Source: CAG-791 sp963596015
GTDB lineage: Bacteria; Bacillota; Clostridia; Lachnospirales; Lachnospiraceae
DNA length: 40,775 bases
NCBI GenBank assembly: GCA_963596015.1
Contig: CAVBJS010000018.1
Coordinates: 1-40,775 of the forward strand
Reading direction: 5' to 3'
Numbering within the stretch: the stretch's first letter is position 1; every line of letters begins with the position of its first letter. The position numbers and the translations under genes are program-made. Positions 1 through 8,562 of this stretch are shown one piece after another. A model generated the notes under the pieces. That model made no database searches and was not told where the DNA came from. It saw nothing but the letters and a program-made list of their open reading frames with translations.

Positions 1-389
1 ATGCGAGCCATTCTTCCCGCGCGCCGGTGCATTACGCTTTGGTTATTCGAGTGTCTGGGTTCTTGTGCGGGAATGGTTTCCCGGCCATACAGCGGAGTGC
101 GAGAATGGCTTCCCGGTCATGCCCCGGAGCGCGGGAAGATGTCTCCACCATGCTCCTCGCGCCGTTTTGCCAAGGTTCGCTTCTCGTCTTCAGATGGCCG
201 GCCCTTAACTCACATCCCCGCCTGATGCGGGGATGTTCAAACAGGCGGGCCTATCTGCCGCGCCCGGAAGGCGCGTCAGATGCCATCCTTCGTCTTCGAT
301 GCGGACCTAAGCAAAACTGGCACTTGGTGCAGAGGATGCGAGACATCTTCCCGCGCGCCGGTGCATTACGATTTTGGTTATTCAAGTTT
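1..389. repeat. Direct repeat of about 50 bp flanking repeat B
   Basis: Bases 1-52 (ATGCGAGCCATTCTTCCCGC onward) recur at 337-389 with few changes, including the shared run CGCGCGCCGGTGCATTACG. A second imperfect direct repeat lies at about 68-100 and 109-141 (GAATGG, TTCCCGG, CAT, GGAG). The gene-free first 495 bases are thus a mosaic of repeat pieces, and the true left end of the element may lie outside the window. Confidence 0.6.
119..366. repeat. Repeat family B, long imperfect palindrome
   Basis: The left arm begins ATGCCCCGGAGCGCGGGAAG at 119 and its inverted partner ends at 366, so the 248 bp could fold into one long hairpin centred near 230-250, where CCCCGCCTGATGCGGGG makes a small apical stem. 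The left arm matches the half copy at 40666-40775. Short ORFs crossing it are not credible genes. It may be a MITE-like element or a structured RNA; the sequence does not decide. Confidence 0.75.
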
Positions 390-496
390 TCGGTTTTCAC
401 CCTGCGGCTTCGTCCGTTGTTTTTACCGGAAAAATATGATACCGTGAACGGGTATCTGAAATAGTAATGACATAATGACAAGAAGGAAAATAGAGC

Positions 497-1081
497 ATGT
501 CAGAATTATACATTATCGCGGGCCTGGGCAATCCGGGCAGACAATACGAAGGAACTAGACACAATGTGGGCTTTGATGTCATCGACGAATTGGCGGATGC
601 CTATGGCATTGATAATCCCAGTCGCTTTGGGAAGTCTTTGGCGGCTAGGGGGCGGATCGAGGGCATTCCGGTGCTTTTGATGAAGCCTCTTACCTATATG
701 AATTTAAGCGGTGAAGCAGTGCGGGAGGCTGTGGATTACTATAAGGTGGATCCCGAGACGCACTTGATCGTCATCAGCGATGACATTGACCAGCCGGTAG
801 GGCAGCTCCGGGTGCGGGGCAAGGGCAGTGCCGGCGGGCACAATGGTCTTAAGAATATCATTCAGCATCTGGGGACCGATGCTTTTGCCAGAGTGCGGGT
901 AGGGGTAGGTGCCAAGCCCAGTCCCAATGCCAATTTAGCCGACCATGTGCTGGGGCACTTCCAGGGAGAAGATAAAGAGAATATTGTGATCGCAGAAAAG
1001 AGAGCGGCAGAGGCAGTGGCAGTCCTTATGACGGAGGGCGTGGACGCAGCCATGAATCGTTTCAACAAAAGATTGTCATAG
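497..1081 (+). CDS. pth: Peptidyl-tRNA hydrolase
   Basis: Cytoplasmic enzyme that cleaves the ester bond between peptide and tRNA in peptidyl-tRNAs released by stalled ribosomes. The 194-residue product has the usual Pth length. It opens with the family signature GLGNPG (residues 9-14) and TRHNVG, whose His22 is the expected catalytic histidine; the later GSAGGHNGLK segment is the conserved substrate-binding region. The start is supported by AGAAGGA about ten bases upstream. In many Firmicutes pth lies directly before mfd, as here, although 274 bases carrying repeat A separate them. No clear promoter was found; TATGAT at about 436 is a possible -10 without a good -35. Confidence 0.96.
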   Translation: MSELYIIAGLGNPGRQYEGTRHNVGFDVIDELADAYGIDNPSRFGKSLAARGRIEGIPVLLMKPLTYMNLSGEAVREAVDYYKVDPETHLIVISDDIDQPVGQLRVRGKGSAGGHNGLKNIIQHLGTDAFARVRVGVGAKPSPNANLADHVLGHFQGEDKENIVIAEKRAAEAVAVLMTEGVDAAMNRFNKRLS

Positions 1082-1091
1082 GCAACAGCAT

Positions 1092-1290
1092 GCTATTGTT
1101 CAGCCATCAATAAAGGGGGCGGGACCTGTTAGAGGTGTCCGGATTTGGGGACGCCTCTCGGCTCTGTACCTGAGTCTAGCGGTACGTAAGCTCGCAAAAG
1201 ACGCGAGTTAGTTACCTCAGCTCGTGTAAGCTCCCTGCACCCGGACACACTCCGCCATCCTGCCGTCTGGTCGGCGTCTGAACAGTAGTG
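1092..1290 (-). repeat. Repeat family A, copy 1 (inverted orientation)
   Basis: Read on the minus strand it contains the family landmarks in order: GGCGGAGTGTGTCCGGGTG, the hairpin CTCGCGTCTTTTGCGAG, TACCGCTAG, GAGCCGAGAGGCGTCCCC, CCGGACACCTC. The ends carry CTATTGTTCAGCC and, inverted, CTACTGTTCAGAC. The outer arms of this copy pair less well than in the other two. It fills nearly all of the gap between pth and mfd. Confidence 0.8.
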
Positions 1291-1358
1291 TTATCATAGG
1301 CAAAAAGGTATCACAGACAAAAAGGTATCACAGACAAAAAGGGTATTACAGACAAATG
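1290..1358 (+). repeat. 17-bp tandem repeat running into the mfd start codon
   Basis: Four units of consensus GGTATCACAGACAAAAA start at 1290, 1307, 1324 and 1342; the last reads GGTATTACAGACAAATG and supplies the mfd ATG. Each unit carries a weak SD-like AAAAAGG. The nearest SD-like bases to the start are AGGG with about 12 bases of spacing, so the translation signal is weak and made of repeat sequence. Confidence 0.85.
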
Positions 1359-4300
1359 AAAGCATTGACAGCACCCTTACGGGAATTAAAAGAATACAGG
1401 GATATGGCCCAGTGTCTGGAAAAGGCGGGGGCGGCTGTCTGGGCGGACGGCTGTGTGGAATCCCAGAAGATGCAGCTGGCCCATGCGCTTTGCGCTGAGC
1501 CGGCGCTGGCGGCCTGCAGCAGGGCGAAGGTGATCCTGACCTACAGCAGTCAGCGGGCCAGGGAGTTGTGGGAGGATTATCGCTTTTATGACAGGAATAC
1601 CCTGCTTTTTCCTGCAAAGGATCTGATCTTCTATCAGGCGGATCTGCGGGGAAAGGAGCTGGAGACCCAGCGTCTTAAGGTGCTGCGCAGAATAGCGGAG
1701 GATCGTCCGGTGACGGTGGTCACTACGCTGTCTGCCCTGATGACGCCCCAGATTTCGCTCTCTGTCATGCAAAGCATGATCCTGTCTGTCAGTAAGCGGG
1801 AGCCTGCCGAGGAAAATGCCATTGCCAGGCAGTTGGTGGCCATGGGCTATGAAAAGAGTTTTCAGGTGGAGCACGGGGGGCAGTTTGCCATCCGCGGGGA
1901 TATCATCGACATCTATGATCTGACGGAGGAAAATCCGTACCGCATCGAGCTGTGGGGGGATGAGGTGGAATCTATCCGCAGCTTTGACGTGCTTTCCCAG
2001 CGCTCTATCCAGCAACTGGAATTGGTAAAGATCTATCCGGCCACGGAGATGCTGCTAAAGGAGACGAATCTGTCGGACGGTCTGGCAAGGATCCGGAAGG
2101 AAGCGGACAGGACAGAGAAAAAGTTCCGGGAAAAGCAGCAGAGTGAGGAAGCCCACCGTCTGAAGGAAACCATAGAGGAAGTGCTGGAGCAGGCTGAGAA
2201 CTGGAAAAATTACGACGCCCTGGAGAGTTTTATCCATTATTTTTATCCGGCGGCTTCTAATTTTCTGGATCTCTTTGACCCGGAGAGCACTATGGTCTTT
2301 TTAGATGAGCCTAAGCACTGCCAGGAGCATGCCTGTGCGGTGGAGTTAGAGTTCAGAGAGAGCATGACCCAACGGGTGAAAAAGGGCTACATCCTGCCGG
2401 GGCAGATGGAGCTTCTGCGCAGCTATGAGAGCCTGCGCAGTCAGCTGAAGGACTACAGAAGAGCGGGACTTTCTGCTCTTTCTGCCAGCTGCGATCTGAT
2501 GGAAAAAGTGCCGGTTTATTCCATGCATGCCCAGAGCACGGCACCTTACAATAACAGCTTTGATACCCTGCAGTCCGATCTGGAGAAACTGCGCAGGGAC
2601 AACAGCCGGGTGCTGATCCTCTCTCCCTCCCGCACCAGGGCGAAACGTCTGGCGGCGGATCTGACGGACAATGGTATCACCGCTTTTTACAGCGATAATC
2701 CAGACAGAGAGCTAAAGCCGGGGGAGATCATGACCCAGTACGGCACGGTGCTCCATGGCTTTTCCTATCCTTTATTAAAATTTACCGTTATTGCCGAATC
2801 CGATATCTTTGGCACGGAAAAGCAAAAGAAAAAAGCCCGGAAAAAGAAGAAATACGAAGGGGAGCGGATTCAGGATTTCAATGATCTGAAGGTGGGAGAT
2901 TACGTGGTCCACGAGGATCACGGGGTAGGCATCTATCGCGGCATTGAAAAAATAGAAGTGGAGCACATCGCCAAGGATTATATCAAGATCGAGTACGGCG
3001 GCGGTGGTACCCTCTATGTGCTGCCTACCGAGTTAAATGTGCTGCAGAAGTACGCAGCGGCAGGGGCGGCTAAACCAAAGCTCAATAAGCTGGGCTCTCA
3101 GGAGTGGACCAATACCAGGAACAAGGTGCAGAAGGCGGTGGAGCTGGTAGCCCAGGATCTGGTAGAACTGTACGCCAAGCGTCAGTCCCATCAGGGACAC
3201 GCCTTTACCAAGGATACGGTATGGCAGCAGGAATTTGAGGAAATGTTCCCGTATAACGAGACAGAGGATCAGCTGCAGGCCATCGCCGATACCAAGGCAG
3301 ATATGGAGAGCACCCGCATTATGGACCGGCTGATCTGCGGCGATGTGGGCTACGGAAAAACGGAGATCGCCGTCCGGGCGGCCTTTAAGGCGGTGCAGGA
3401 TGGCATGCAGGTGGCGGTCTTAGTGCCTACCACCATTTTGGCCCAGCAGCATTACAATACCTTCTGCGAGCGGATGCATGCTTTTCCGGTGAATGTGGGG
3501 CTTCTCTCCCGCTTCCGCACGCCTACGGAGCAGAAGGCTACCCTGCAGGCGCTGAAAAACGGACAGTGCGACATCGTAGTGGGGACCCACAGACTGCTGG
3601 GGAAGGATGTGCAGTTTAAAAATCTGGGCCTGTTGGTGGTGGATGAGGAGCAGCGCTTCGGCGTCACCCACAAGGAGAAGATCAAGCAGATGAAGGAGGA
3701 TGTGGATGTGCTGACACTGACAGCCACCCCCATCCCCAGAACCCTGCACATGAGTCTGGTGGGCATTCGGGACATGAGTGTCCTGGAAGAGGCGCCGGGA
3801 GAGCGCCAGCCCATCCAGACCTATGTCATGGAATATAATGAGGAAATGATCCGGGAGGCCATCGTCCGGGAACTGTCCCGAAAGGGCCAGGTCTACTATG
3901 TGCACAACCGGGTCAATGACATTGAGATCACCGCCTCCCGCATCGGAGAGCTGGTGCCGGAGGCACGGGTGGCCTTTGCCCACGGCCAGATGAGCGAGTC
4001 TCAGCTGGAAAAGATCATGTATGCCTTTATCGACGGAGAAATTGACGTGTTGGTATCCACCACCATCATCGAGACCGGTCTGGATATTTCCAATGTAAAT
4101 ACCATGATCATCAGCGACGCGGACCAGATGGGCCTCTCCCAGCTCTATCAGCTGCGGGGCCGGGTGGGACGATCCAACCGCACCGCCTTTGCCTTTCTGA
4201 TGTACAAAAGGGATAAGATGCTGAAAGAAGTGGCGGAAAAGCGTCTGTCCGCTATCCGGGAATTTACGGAATTGGGAAGCGGCTTCAAGATCGCCATGCG

Positions 4301-4907
4301 GGATTTGGAGATCCGGGGTGCCGGCAGCGTATTAGGTCGGGCACAGCACGGCCATATGCAGGCCGTGGGCTACGATATGTACTGCAAGCTCCTGGATGAA
4401 GCGGTAAAGACGGTAAAGGGTCTGCCCATAGAGCAGGAGAAAAATACCAGCGTCAATCTCCACGTGGATGCCTATATCCCGGAGAGTTATATCGTCAATG
4501 AGGTGCAGAAATTAGACATCTACAAGCGCATCGCCGCCATCACCGGCACGGAGGACTGCGAGGATGTACGGGAAGAGTTAAAGGACCGCTTCGGAGAAAT
4601 CCCCATGCCGGCTAAAAACCTGCTGCGGGTGGCACTGATCCGGGCCATCGCCGGAACGTTGGATCTAAAGGAGATCACGGGAGCTGGCGGCAGCGTACGC
4701 CTGTATCCCGCAGACGGCGCAAAGCTGCGGGTGGAAAACATCCCCCTGTTCCTGAAACAGTTCCGGGGACAGATGCAGTTTACCGTCAAGGGGGCACCGG
4801 TCTTTACCTATAGCTTTAAGACCAGCGGCGTCACGGTGAAGGACGAGGAGACCTTATTGGGGGTTGTGGAGGAGATCCTGGTGACCATGGCGAAGCTGCT
4901 GCGGTAG
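1356..4907 (+). CDS. mfd: Transcription-repair coupling factor Mfd
   Basis: ATP-driven DNA translocase that removes RNA polymerase stalled at lesions and recruits UvrA. At 1183 residues it has the normal full length. An N-terminal UvrB-like module is followed by a CarD-like RNA polymerase interaction domain near residues 510-570 (VGDYVVHEDHGVGIYRG), then the RecG-like motor with Walker A GDVGYGKTE near 660 and the DEEQ box in VVDEEQRFG near 765, helicase motifs through QLRGRVGR, and a C-terminal TRCF domain. The start rests on homology and on the ATG at the end of the tandem repeat, because the SD is poor. A terminator follows at 5088-5131. Confidence 0.97.
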   Translation: MKALTAPLRELKEYRDMAQCLEKAGAAVWADGCVESQKMQLAHALCAEPALAACSRAKVILTYSSQRARELWEDYRFYDRNTLLFPAKDLIFYQADLRGKELETQRLKVLRRIAEDRPVTVVTTLSALMTPQISLSVMQSMILSVSKREPAEENAIARQLVAMGYEKSFQVEHGGQFAIRGDIIDIYDLTEENPYRIELWGDEVESIRSFDVLSQRSIQQLELVKIYPATEMLLKETNLSDGLARIRKEADRTEKKFREKQQSEEAHRLKETIEEVLEQAENWKNYDALESFIHYFYPAASNFLDLFDPESTMVFLDEPKHCQEHACAVELEFRESMTQRVKKGYILPGQMELLRSYESLRSQLKDYRRAGLSALSASCDLMEKVPVYSMHAQSTAPYNNSFDTLQSDLEKLRRDNSRVLILSPSRTRAKRLAADLTDNGITAFYSDNPDRELKPGEIMTQYGTVLHGFSYPLLKFTVIAESDIFGTEKQKKKARKKKKYEGERIQDFNDLKVGDYVVHEDHGVGIYRGIEKIEVEHIAKDYIKIEYGGGGTLYVLPTELNVLQKYAAAGAAKPKLNKLGSQEWTNTRNKVQKAVELVAQDLVELYAKRQSHQGHAFTKDTVWQQEFEEMFPYNETEDQLQAIADTKADMESTRIMDRLICGDVGYGKTEIAVRAAFKAVQDGMQVAVLVPTTILAQQHYNTFCERMHAFPVNVGLLSRFRTPTEQKATLQALKNGQCDIVVGTHRLLGKDVQFKNLGLLVVDEEQRFGVTHKEKIKQMKEDVDVLTLTATPIPRTLHMSLVGIRDMSVLEEAPGERQPIQTYVMEYNEEMIREAIVRELSRKGQVYYVHNRVNDIEITASRIGELVPEARVAFAHGQMSESQLEKIMYAFIDGEIDVLVSTTIIETGLDISNVNTMIISDADQMGLSQLYQLRGRVGRSNRTAFAFLMYKRDKMLKEVAEKRLSAIREFTELGSGFKIAMRDLEIRGAGSVLGRAQHGHMQAVGYDMYCKLLDEAVKTVKGLPIEQEKNTSVNLHVDAYIPESYIVNEVQKLDIYKRIAAITGTEDCEDVREELKDRFGEIPMPAKNLLRVALIRAIAGTLDLKEITGAGGSVRLYPADGAKLRVENIPLFLKQFRGQMQFTVKGAPVFTYSFKTSGVTVKDEETLLGVVEEILVTMAKLLR

Positions 4908-5087
4908 AGGATGGATACAGCGTTGGTGTTGGTAAGGCGAGGTAATGTTTCGCGCAGTTTGCGAGTTTTGTATCACTGGGATCATCGAATGGTCTGGGAT
5001 GCTATATATCTACCAGGGTTACGGCTCAGACGCCGGCCGGGCAGAGAATGCGAAAATACGACAGGATATAACTGCATAATGATATGG

Positions 5088-5131
5088 AAAAGAGGAGGTA
5101 AAGCGTCCGAAAGGCACTTTACCTCCTTTTT
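5088..5131 (+). terminator. Rho-independent terminator after mfd
   Basis: GGAGGTAAAG at 5094-5103 pairs with CTTTACCTCC at 5117-5126, followed by five T and preceded by an A-rich stretch. It isolates mfd from the pst operon. Confidence 0.9.
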
Positions 5132-5229
5132 ACGTACATCTTACTTTTGTGTGCTATCAGCAAAAAAGGCCTTGGAATAGAATCTGATTGTACCGAAACG
5201 AAACACAGGTTTCAAAAAATGCTGCTGTA

Positions 5230-5266
5230 CAGGATCCGCTCCCTTGACCGGCGCGTGAACTGTAAC
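5230..5266 (+). repeat. Repeat family A right-end remnant
   Basis: CAGGATCCGCTC...CCGGCG..TGAACTGTAAC aligns with the right end of repeat A copy 3 (19331-19366) at roughly three quarters of positions. It directly precedes the hairpin leader of pstS. Confidence 0.5.
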
Positions 5267-5288
5267 ACAAAAGCAAAAAAGGAGAGCA

Positions 5289-5395
5289 GTGTGAAAGATC
5301 TGCTCGATAGCAGATTTTTCACACAGCTATTTGTGCCGCAGGCGCCACAAATAGCTCCGATCGCAAAAGCAAATCTGAAATTTGCTTTTGCGATC
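5289..5395 (+). promoter_or_regulatory. Three tandem hairpins in the pstS leader
   Basis: Hairpin 1 pairs 5289-5304 (GTGTGAAAGATCTGCT) with 5309-5324, 16 bp with one G-U. Hairpin 2 pairs 5325-5335 (AGCTATTTGTG) with 5346-5356. Hairpin 3 pairs 5359-5374 (GATCGCAAAAGCAAAT) with 5380-5395, a perfect 16 bp. The loop of hairpin 2 contains CCGCAGG (5336-5342), the exact complement of CCTGCGG at 5412-5418, four bases before the pstS SD. A leader RNA that controls pstS translation or stability is a reasonable inference. Confidence 0.7.
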
Positions 5396-5431
5396 TCTCC
5401 GGCACTAAGCACCTGCGGAATGGAGAATATT

Positions 5432-6421
5432 ATGAAAAAGAACGTAGTATCAAAGATGATCGCCCTGACGGCGGCATTGACCATGGCCGGCGCTATGCTG
5501 GCAGGTTGCGGCAGCTCTTCCGCAAGCACAGACACTGCTTCCACTGAGGCAGCTGCTACTGAGGAGAGCGCAGCAGAGGAGTCCACTGAGGCAGCAGCCG
5601 CAGAGGAGAGCACCGAGGCTGAGGCTGCTGCAGATCTGACCGGCACCATCACCGCAGCAGGCTCTTCCGCATTAAAGCCTCTGGTAGATGAAGCAGCTGA
5701 CATGTTCATTTCCAAGTATCCGGATGTTTCCATCACTGTAGATGCAGGCGGTTCCGGTGAGGGCTTAAAGCAGGTAGCAGAAGGCACCGTTACCATCGGT
5801 AACTCCGATGTAGCAGCAGAGGATAAGCTGGAAGCTGATCAGGCTGCCGGCCTGGTAGACCATCAGGTTTGCATCGTAACCATGGCTGCTATCGTAAATC
5901 CCGATGTAGCAGAAGCTGGCGTGACCGATCTGACCAAGGATCAGCTGATCGCTATCTTTACCGGCAAGACCACCAACTGGAGCGAAGTAGGCGGCCCTGA
6001 TGAGGACATCGTCCTGGTAACTCGTCCCACTTCTTCCGGTACCCGCGCAACCTTCCAGAAGTATGCACTGGATGGCAACGAAGAAGCATCCAACGCTTCC
6101 ATGGAAACCGATGATTCCGGTGTCCTTCTTCAGAACGTAAAGGATACCAAGGGCGCAATCGGCTATGTAGCACTTTCCTATCTGACCGGCAGTGACACAG
6201 GCGTATCCACCATCGCTATCGACGGTGTAGAGCCCACTCTGGAGAACACCTACAACGGCACCTATCCTGTATGGACCGCAGAGCACATGTACACCAACGG
6301 CGATCCTGATGAAGTAAACAAGGCATTCCTTGACTACATCATGTCTGATGCAGATTTCAATTCTCACACCGAGGAGCTTGGCTACGGCGTTGCTGCAAAG
6401 ATGAGCAGCTTAGAGCACTAA
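5432..6421 (+). CDS. pstS: Phosphate ABC transporter, substrate-binding lipoprotein PstS
   Basis: Extracytoplasmic lipoprotein that binds phosphate and hands it to PstCA. The chosen ATG follows TGGAGA by a proper spacing; a longer open frame runs upstream to 5147 but crosses the leader hairpins and is not coding. The 329-residue product begins MKKNVVSKMIALTAALTMAG and has a lipobox LAGC with lipidated Cys26. An Ala/Glu/Ser/Thr-rich linker (about 27-68) leads to the PBP-like domain, with the phosphate-contacting loops AAGSSALKPL, GGSGEGLKQV and RPTSSGTRATF. The first gene of pstSCAB-phoU. A strong hairpin after the stop probably lets pstS mRNA accumulate above the downstream genes. Confidence 0.96.
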   Translation: MKKNVVSKMIALTAALTMAGAMLAGCGSSSASTDTASTEAAATEESAAEESTEAAAAEESTEAEAAADLTGTITAAGSSALKPLVDEAADMFISKYPDVSITVDAGGSGEGLKQVAEGTVTIGNSDVAAEDKLEADQAAGLVDHQVCIVTMAAIVNPDVAEAGVTDLTKDQLIAIFTGKTTNWSEVGGPDEDIVLVTRPTSSGTRATFQKYALDGNEEASNASMETDDSGVLLQNVKDTKGAIGYVALSYLTGSDTGVSTIAIDGVEPTLENTYNGTYPVWTAEHMYTNGDPDEVNKAFLDYIMSDADFNSHTEELGYGVAAKMSSLEH

Positions 6422-6434
6422 TCTCAATCTCCCG

Positions 6435-6485
6435 CTGCAGTACATCCCCGGGATGAGCAGAAGCCTTCCGGCGGATGTGCTGCAG
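6435..6485 (+). terminator. Intercistronic hairpin between pstS and pstC
   Basis: CTGCAGTACATCC (6435-6447) pairs with GGATGTGCTGCAG (6473-6485) with one mismatch. There is no T-run, so it may be a partial terminator or a 3' stability hairpin; binding-protein genes often need more transcript than permease genes. Confidence 0.6.
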
Positions 6486-6560
6486 ATAAAATAAAGTTTC
6501 TATAACCTACACTTGCTAGTAAATTCTCATAAAATCCTGAAAACTCCTATAAAGAAGCGA

Positions 6561-6602
6561 AGCGGACGGACAGAAAGCGAAAGCCTCCTGATCCGTCCGT
6601 TT
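6561..6602 (+). terminator. Second hairpin before pstC
   Basis: CGGACGGA (6563-6570) pairs with TCCGTCCG (6592-6599), followed by TTT. It lies about 50 bases before the pstC start and could be an attenuator within the pst operon. Confidence 0.5.
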
Positions 6603-6649
6603 CTGAATAAAGGAGCAGGAAGCCACACTCCATGCGGAGGAAATGATTC

Positions 6650-7591
6650 ATGGAAAAAACGACAGAAAGGAATATGTTCGCCAAGGAATATTTCTGGAGA
6701 GAACTCATGACAGTCTGCGGACTCTTCGTGATTTTTCTGACCATCGTAATTGGCGCATTCCTGATTTATAAGGGCTCAGCCACATTCCTGGTATTTGGAC
6801 ACAGCTTGTTTGAATTCCTGGGAAGTGCCGACTGGTCTCCGGTGGATGGCGCAGCCGGCGGCGGCGCGGCCGGTGCACTGATCTTTATCATCGGTTCCCT
6901 GGCAACCTGCGGCTTGGCACTGCTGATCTCTACCCCCTTTTCACTGGGCTCTGCTATTTTCATCACGGAGATCTCTCCTAAGTTCGGTGAAAAATTCTAC
7001 AGACCGGTAGTGGAGATCTTTGCGGGCATTCCCTCCGTGGTTTATGGCTGGGTAGGTCTTACCGTTCTGGTTCCTTTTATCAAAAATGTATTTCACAGAC
7101 AGGTGGGACACTCCATCCTGGCAGCCGGTATGGTACTGGCTGTCATGATCTTCCCCACCATCACCAGCGTATCGGCAGATGCTCTGCGGGCTGTCTCCAA
7201 GGATTGCCGTATGGCAGCCTATGGACTTGGCTCCACCAGATGGCAGACCATCTACCGCATCGTGATCCCCGCAGCAGCTCCCGGTGTCATCACCGGCATT
7301 ATCATGGGACTGGCAAGAGCTTTTGGTGAAGCACTGGCTGTGGCCATGGTCATCGGTCAGACTACTGCCCTTCCCACCAGCATCTTCTCCACCACCAAAT
7401 CCCTGACCACAGAGATCGCTGCGCAGATGGGCAACGCCATGGAAGGCGGCGAACTGAAGTCCGCACTGTGGAGTATGGCATTACTGCTGTTCTTGATCTC
7501 TCTGCTGTTTATTTTCCTGATCCATTTGGTATCTGCCAAGAGACCTGAGAAGGAGACCACCCAGAAAGGAAAGGAGGCGAAAAAGGCATGA
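6650..7591 (+). CDS. pstC: Phosphate ABC transporter permease PstC
   Basis: Integral membrane subunit of the high-affinity phosphate importer; with PstA it forms the channel. The 313-residue protein begins after SD GGAGGAAAT with good spacing. It has a hydrophilic N-terminus, a first membrane helix near residues 20-45, and the typical six-helix permease core with the MetI-type coupling segment DALRAVSKDCRMAAYGLGSTRWQT-like region that contacts PstB, then ARAFGEALAVAMVIG. A Gly/Ala-rich stretch (AAGGGAAGAL) sits near residue 66. The basic C-terminus overlaps the pstA start by four bases, which indicates translational coupling. Confidence 0.95.
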   Translation: MEKTTERNMFAKEYFWRELMTVCGLFVIFLTIVIGAFLIYKGSATFLVFGHSLFEFLGSADWSPVDGAAGGGAAGALIFIIGSLATCGLALLISTPFSLGSAIFITEISPKFGEKFYRPVVEIFAGIPSVVYGWVGLTVLVPFIKNVFHRQVGHSILAAGMVLAVMIFPTITSVSADALRAVSKDCRMAAYGLGSTRWQTIYRIVIPAAAPGVITGIIMGLARAFGEALAVAMVIGQTTALPTSIFSTTKSLTTEIAAQMGNAMEGGELKSALWSMALLLFLISLLFIFLIHLVSAKRPEKETTQKGKEAKKA

Positions 7592-8466
7592 ATGCAAAAA
7601 TACAGCGCTCCCGCAGCGTCGACAAGATCATGACCGGTGTCTTTTACGCCATCGCCTTTGCTTTCTTCGCACTGCTCATCGGCTTTGCCGGCAAAGTGAT
7701 CATCGGCGGCCTGCTGCAGGCGACGCCGGAGATGTTCCGCTTCGCAAGAAAAGGCAGTATCGGCAACCAGCTTTTTAATACCCTGTATCTGGTATTCATC
7801 TCTCTGCTGGTTTCCATTCCGTTGGGTGTAGGCGCAGGTATCTACCTGGCTATGTACGCCAAGCAGGGAAAACTGACACGGTTCATCCGGATGTGTATTG
7901 AGACCCTTTCTTCCCTGCCTTCCATCGTCGTAGGCCTGTTTGGTTATCTGGTGTTCCTGGTCTTTATAGGTATGGGAAAGAGCCTTTTGGCAGGCGCTTT
8001 GTCCGTTTCTATCCTGACTTTGCCCCTGATCACCACTACCACAGAGGATGCCATCAAGGGATTGCCCGCCGGCTATCTTCACGCAAGTCTCGGTCTTGGT
8101 GCTACCAAGTGGCAGTCCATCATCCATGTATTGATCCCGGCCTGCGTCCCCAGAATCATGACCGGTGTCATTCTGGCAGCCGGCAGAGGCTTCGGTGAAG
8201 CTGCAGCACTTCTGTATACCACCGGATCCGGCACGGATCTGCGCTGGGGCAACTGGAATCTGACATCCCCCACCTGTCCTTTCAATGTACTGCGGCCGGC
8301 AGAGACCCTTTCCATTCAGATCTGGAACCTGCAGGTCAACGGACAGGACAAGGCATTGGCCAACTGTTCCTCCGCGATCCTGATGATCCTGGTATTGGCT
8401 TTCAGTATCGGCGCCAACATGCTCAGCCAGCATATTAAGAAAAAGAATGCCGGCGAGGAAGCATAA
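7588..8466 (+). CDS. pstA: Phosphate ABC transporter permease PstA
   Basis: Second membrane subunit of the phosphate importer. The ATG overlaps the pstC stop as ATGA, with AAGGAGG about ten bases before it. The 292-residue product has about six membrane helices, the segment LPSIVVGLFGYLVFL, the coupling region LGLGATKWQSIIHVLIPAC, and the PstA-type RGFGEAAALLYTTG. The stretch WNLTSPTCPFNVL near residues 225-240 is a PstA-type periplasmic loop. It ends in a short basic tail, IKKKNAGEEA. Confidence 0.95.
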   Translation: MNAKIQRSRSVDKIMTGVFYAIAFAFFALLIGFAGKVIIGGLLQATPEMFRFARKGSIGNQLFNTLYLVFISLLVSIPLGVGAGIYLAMYAKQGKLTRFIRMCIETLSSLPSIVVGLFGYLVFLVFIGMGKSLLAGALSVSILTLPLITTTTEDAIKGLPAGYLHASLGLGATKWQSIIHVLIPACVPRIMTGVILAAGRGFGEAAALLYTTGSGTDLRWGNWNLTSPTCPFNVLRPAETLSIQIWNLQVNGQDKALANCSSAILMILVLAFSIGANMLSQHIKKKNAGEEA

Positions 8467-8562
8467 AAAATAAAAGATGGCAGAAACAGCCTTGCCGGCA
8501 GACAGGGATCCGGAACATCTCTCGCCGCATTGTGGCAAAGCTACTAAGAAATGGAGAACAAT

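Larger units (their letters stand above)
4908..5288. other. mfd-pstS intergenic region
   Basis: No credible gene. It holds an end remnant of repeat A at about 5018-5042 (GGCTCAGACGCCGGCCGGGC), the mfd terminator, and a second remnant at 5230-5266. No convincing promoter or Pho box for pstS could be identified; TTGACC at about 5244 lacks a matching -10. Open frames here (for example 4911-5180) have no recognisable protein features. Confidence 0.6.

Noticed and set aside
27..464. 145-codon ORF in the left repeat region
   Set aside because: Lies across the family B palindrome and direct repeats; Arg/Pro-rich shadow-like translation, no homology recognised.
5147..5431. Upstream extension of PstS
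   Set aside because: The in-frame extension crosses three leader hairpins; the signal peptide starts at the 5432 ATG with a proper SD.
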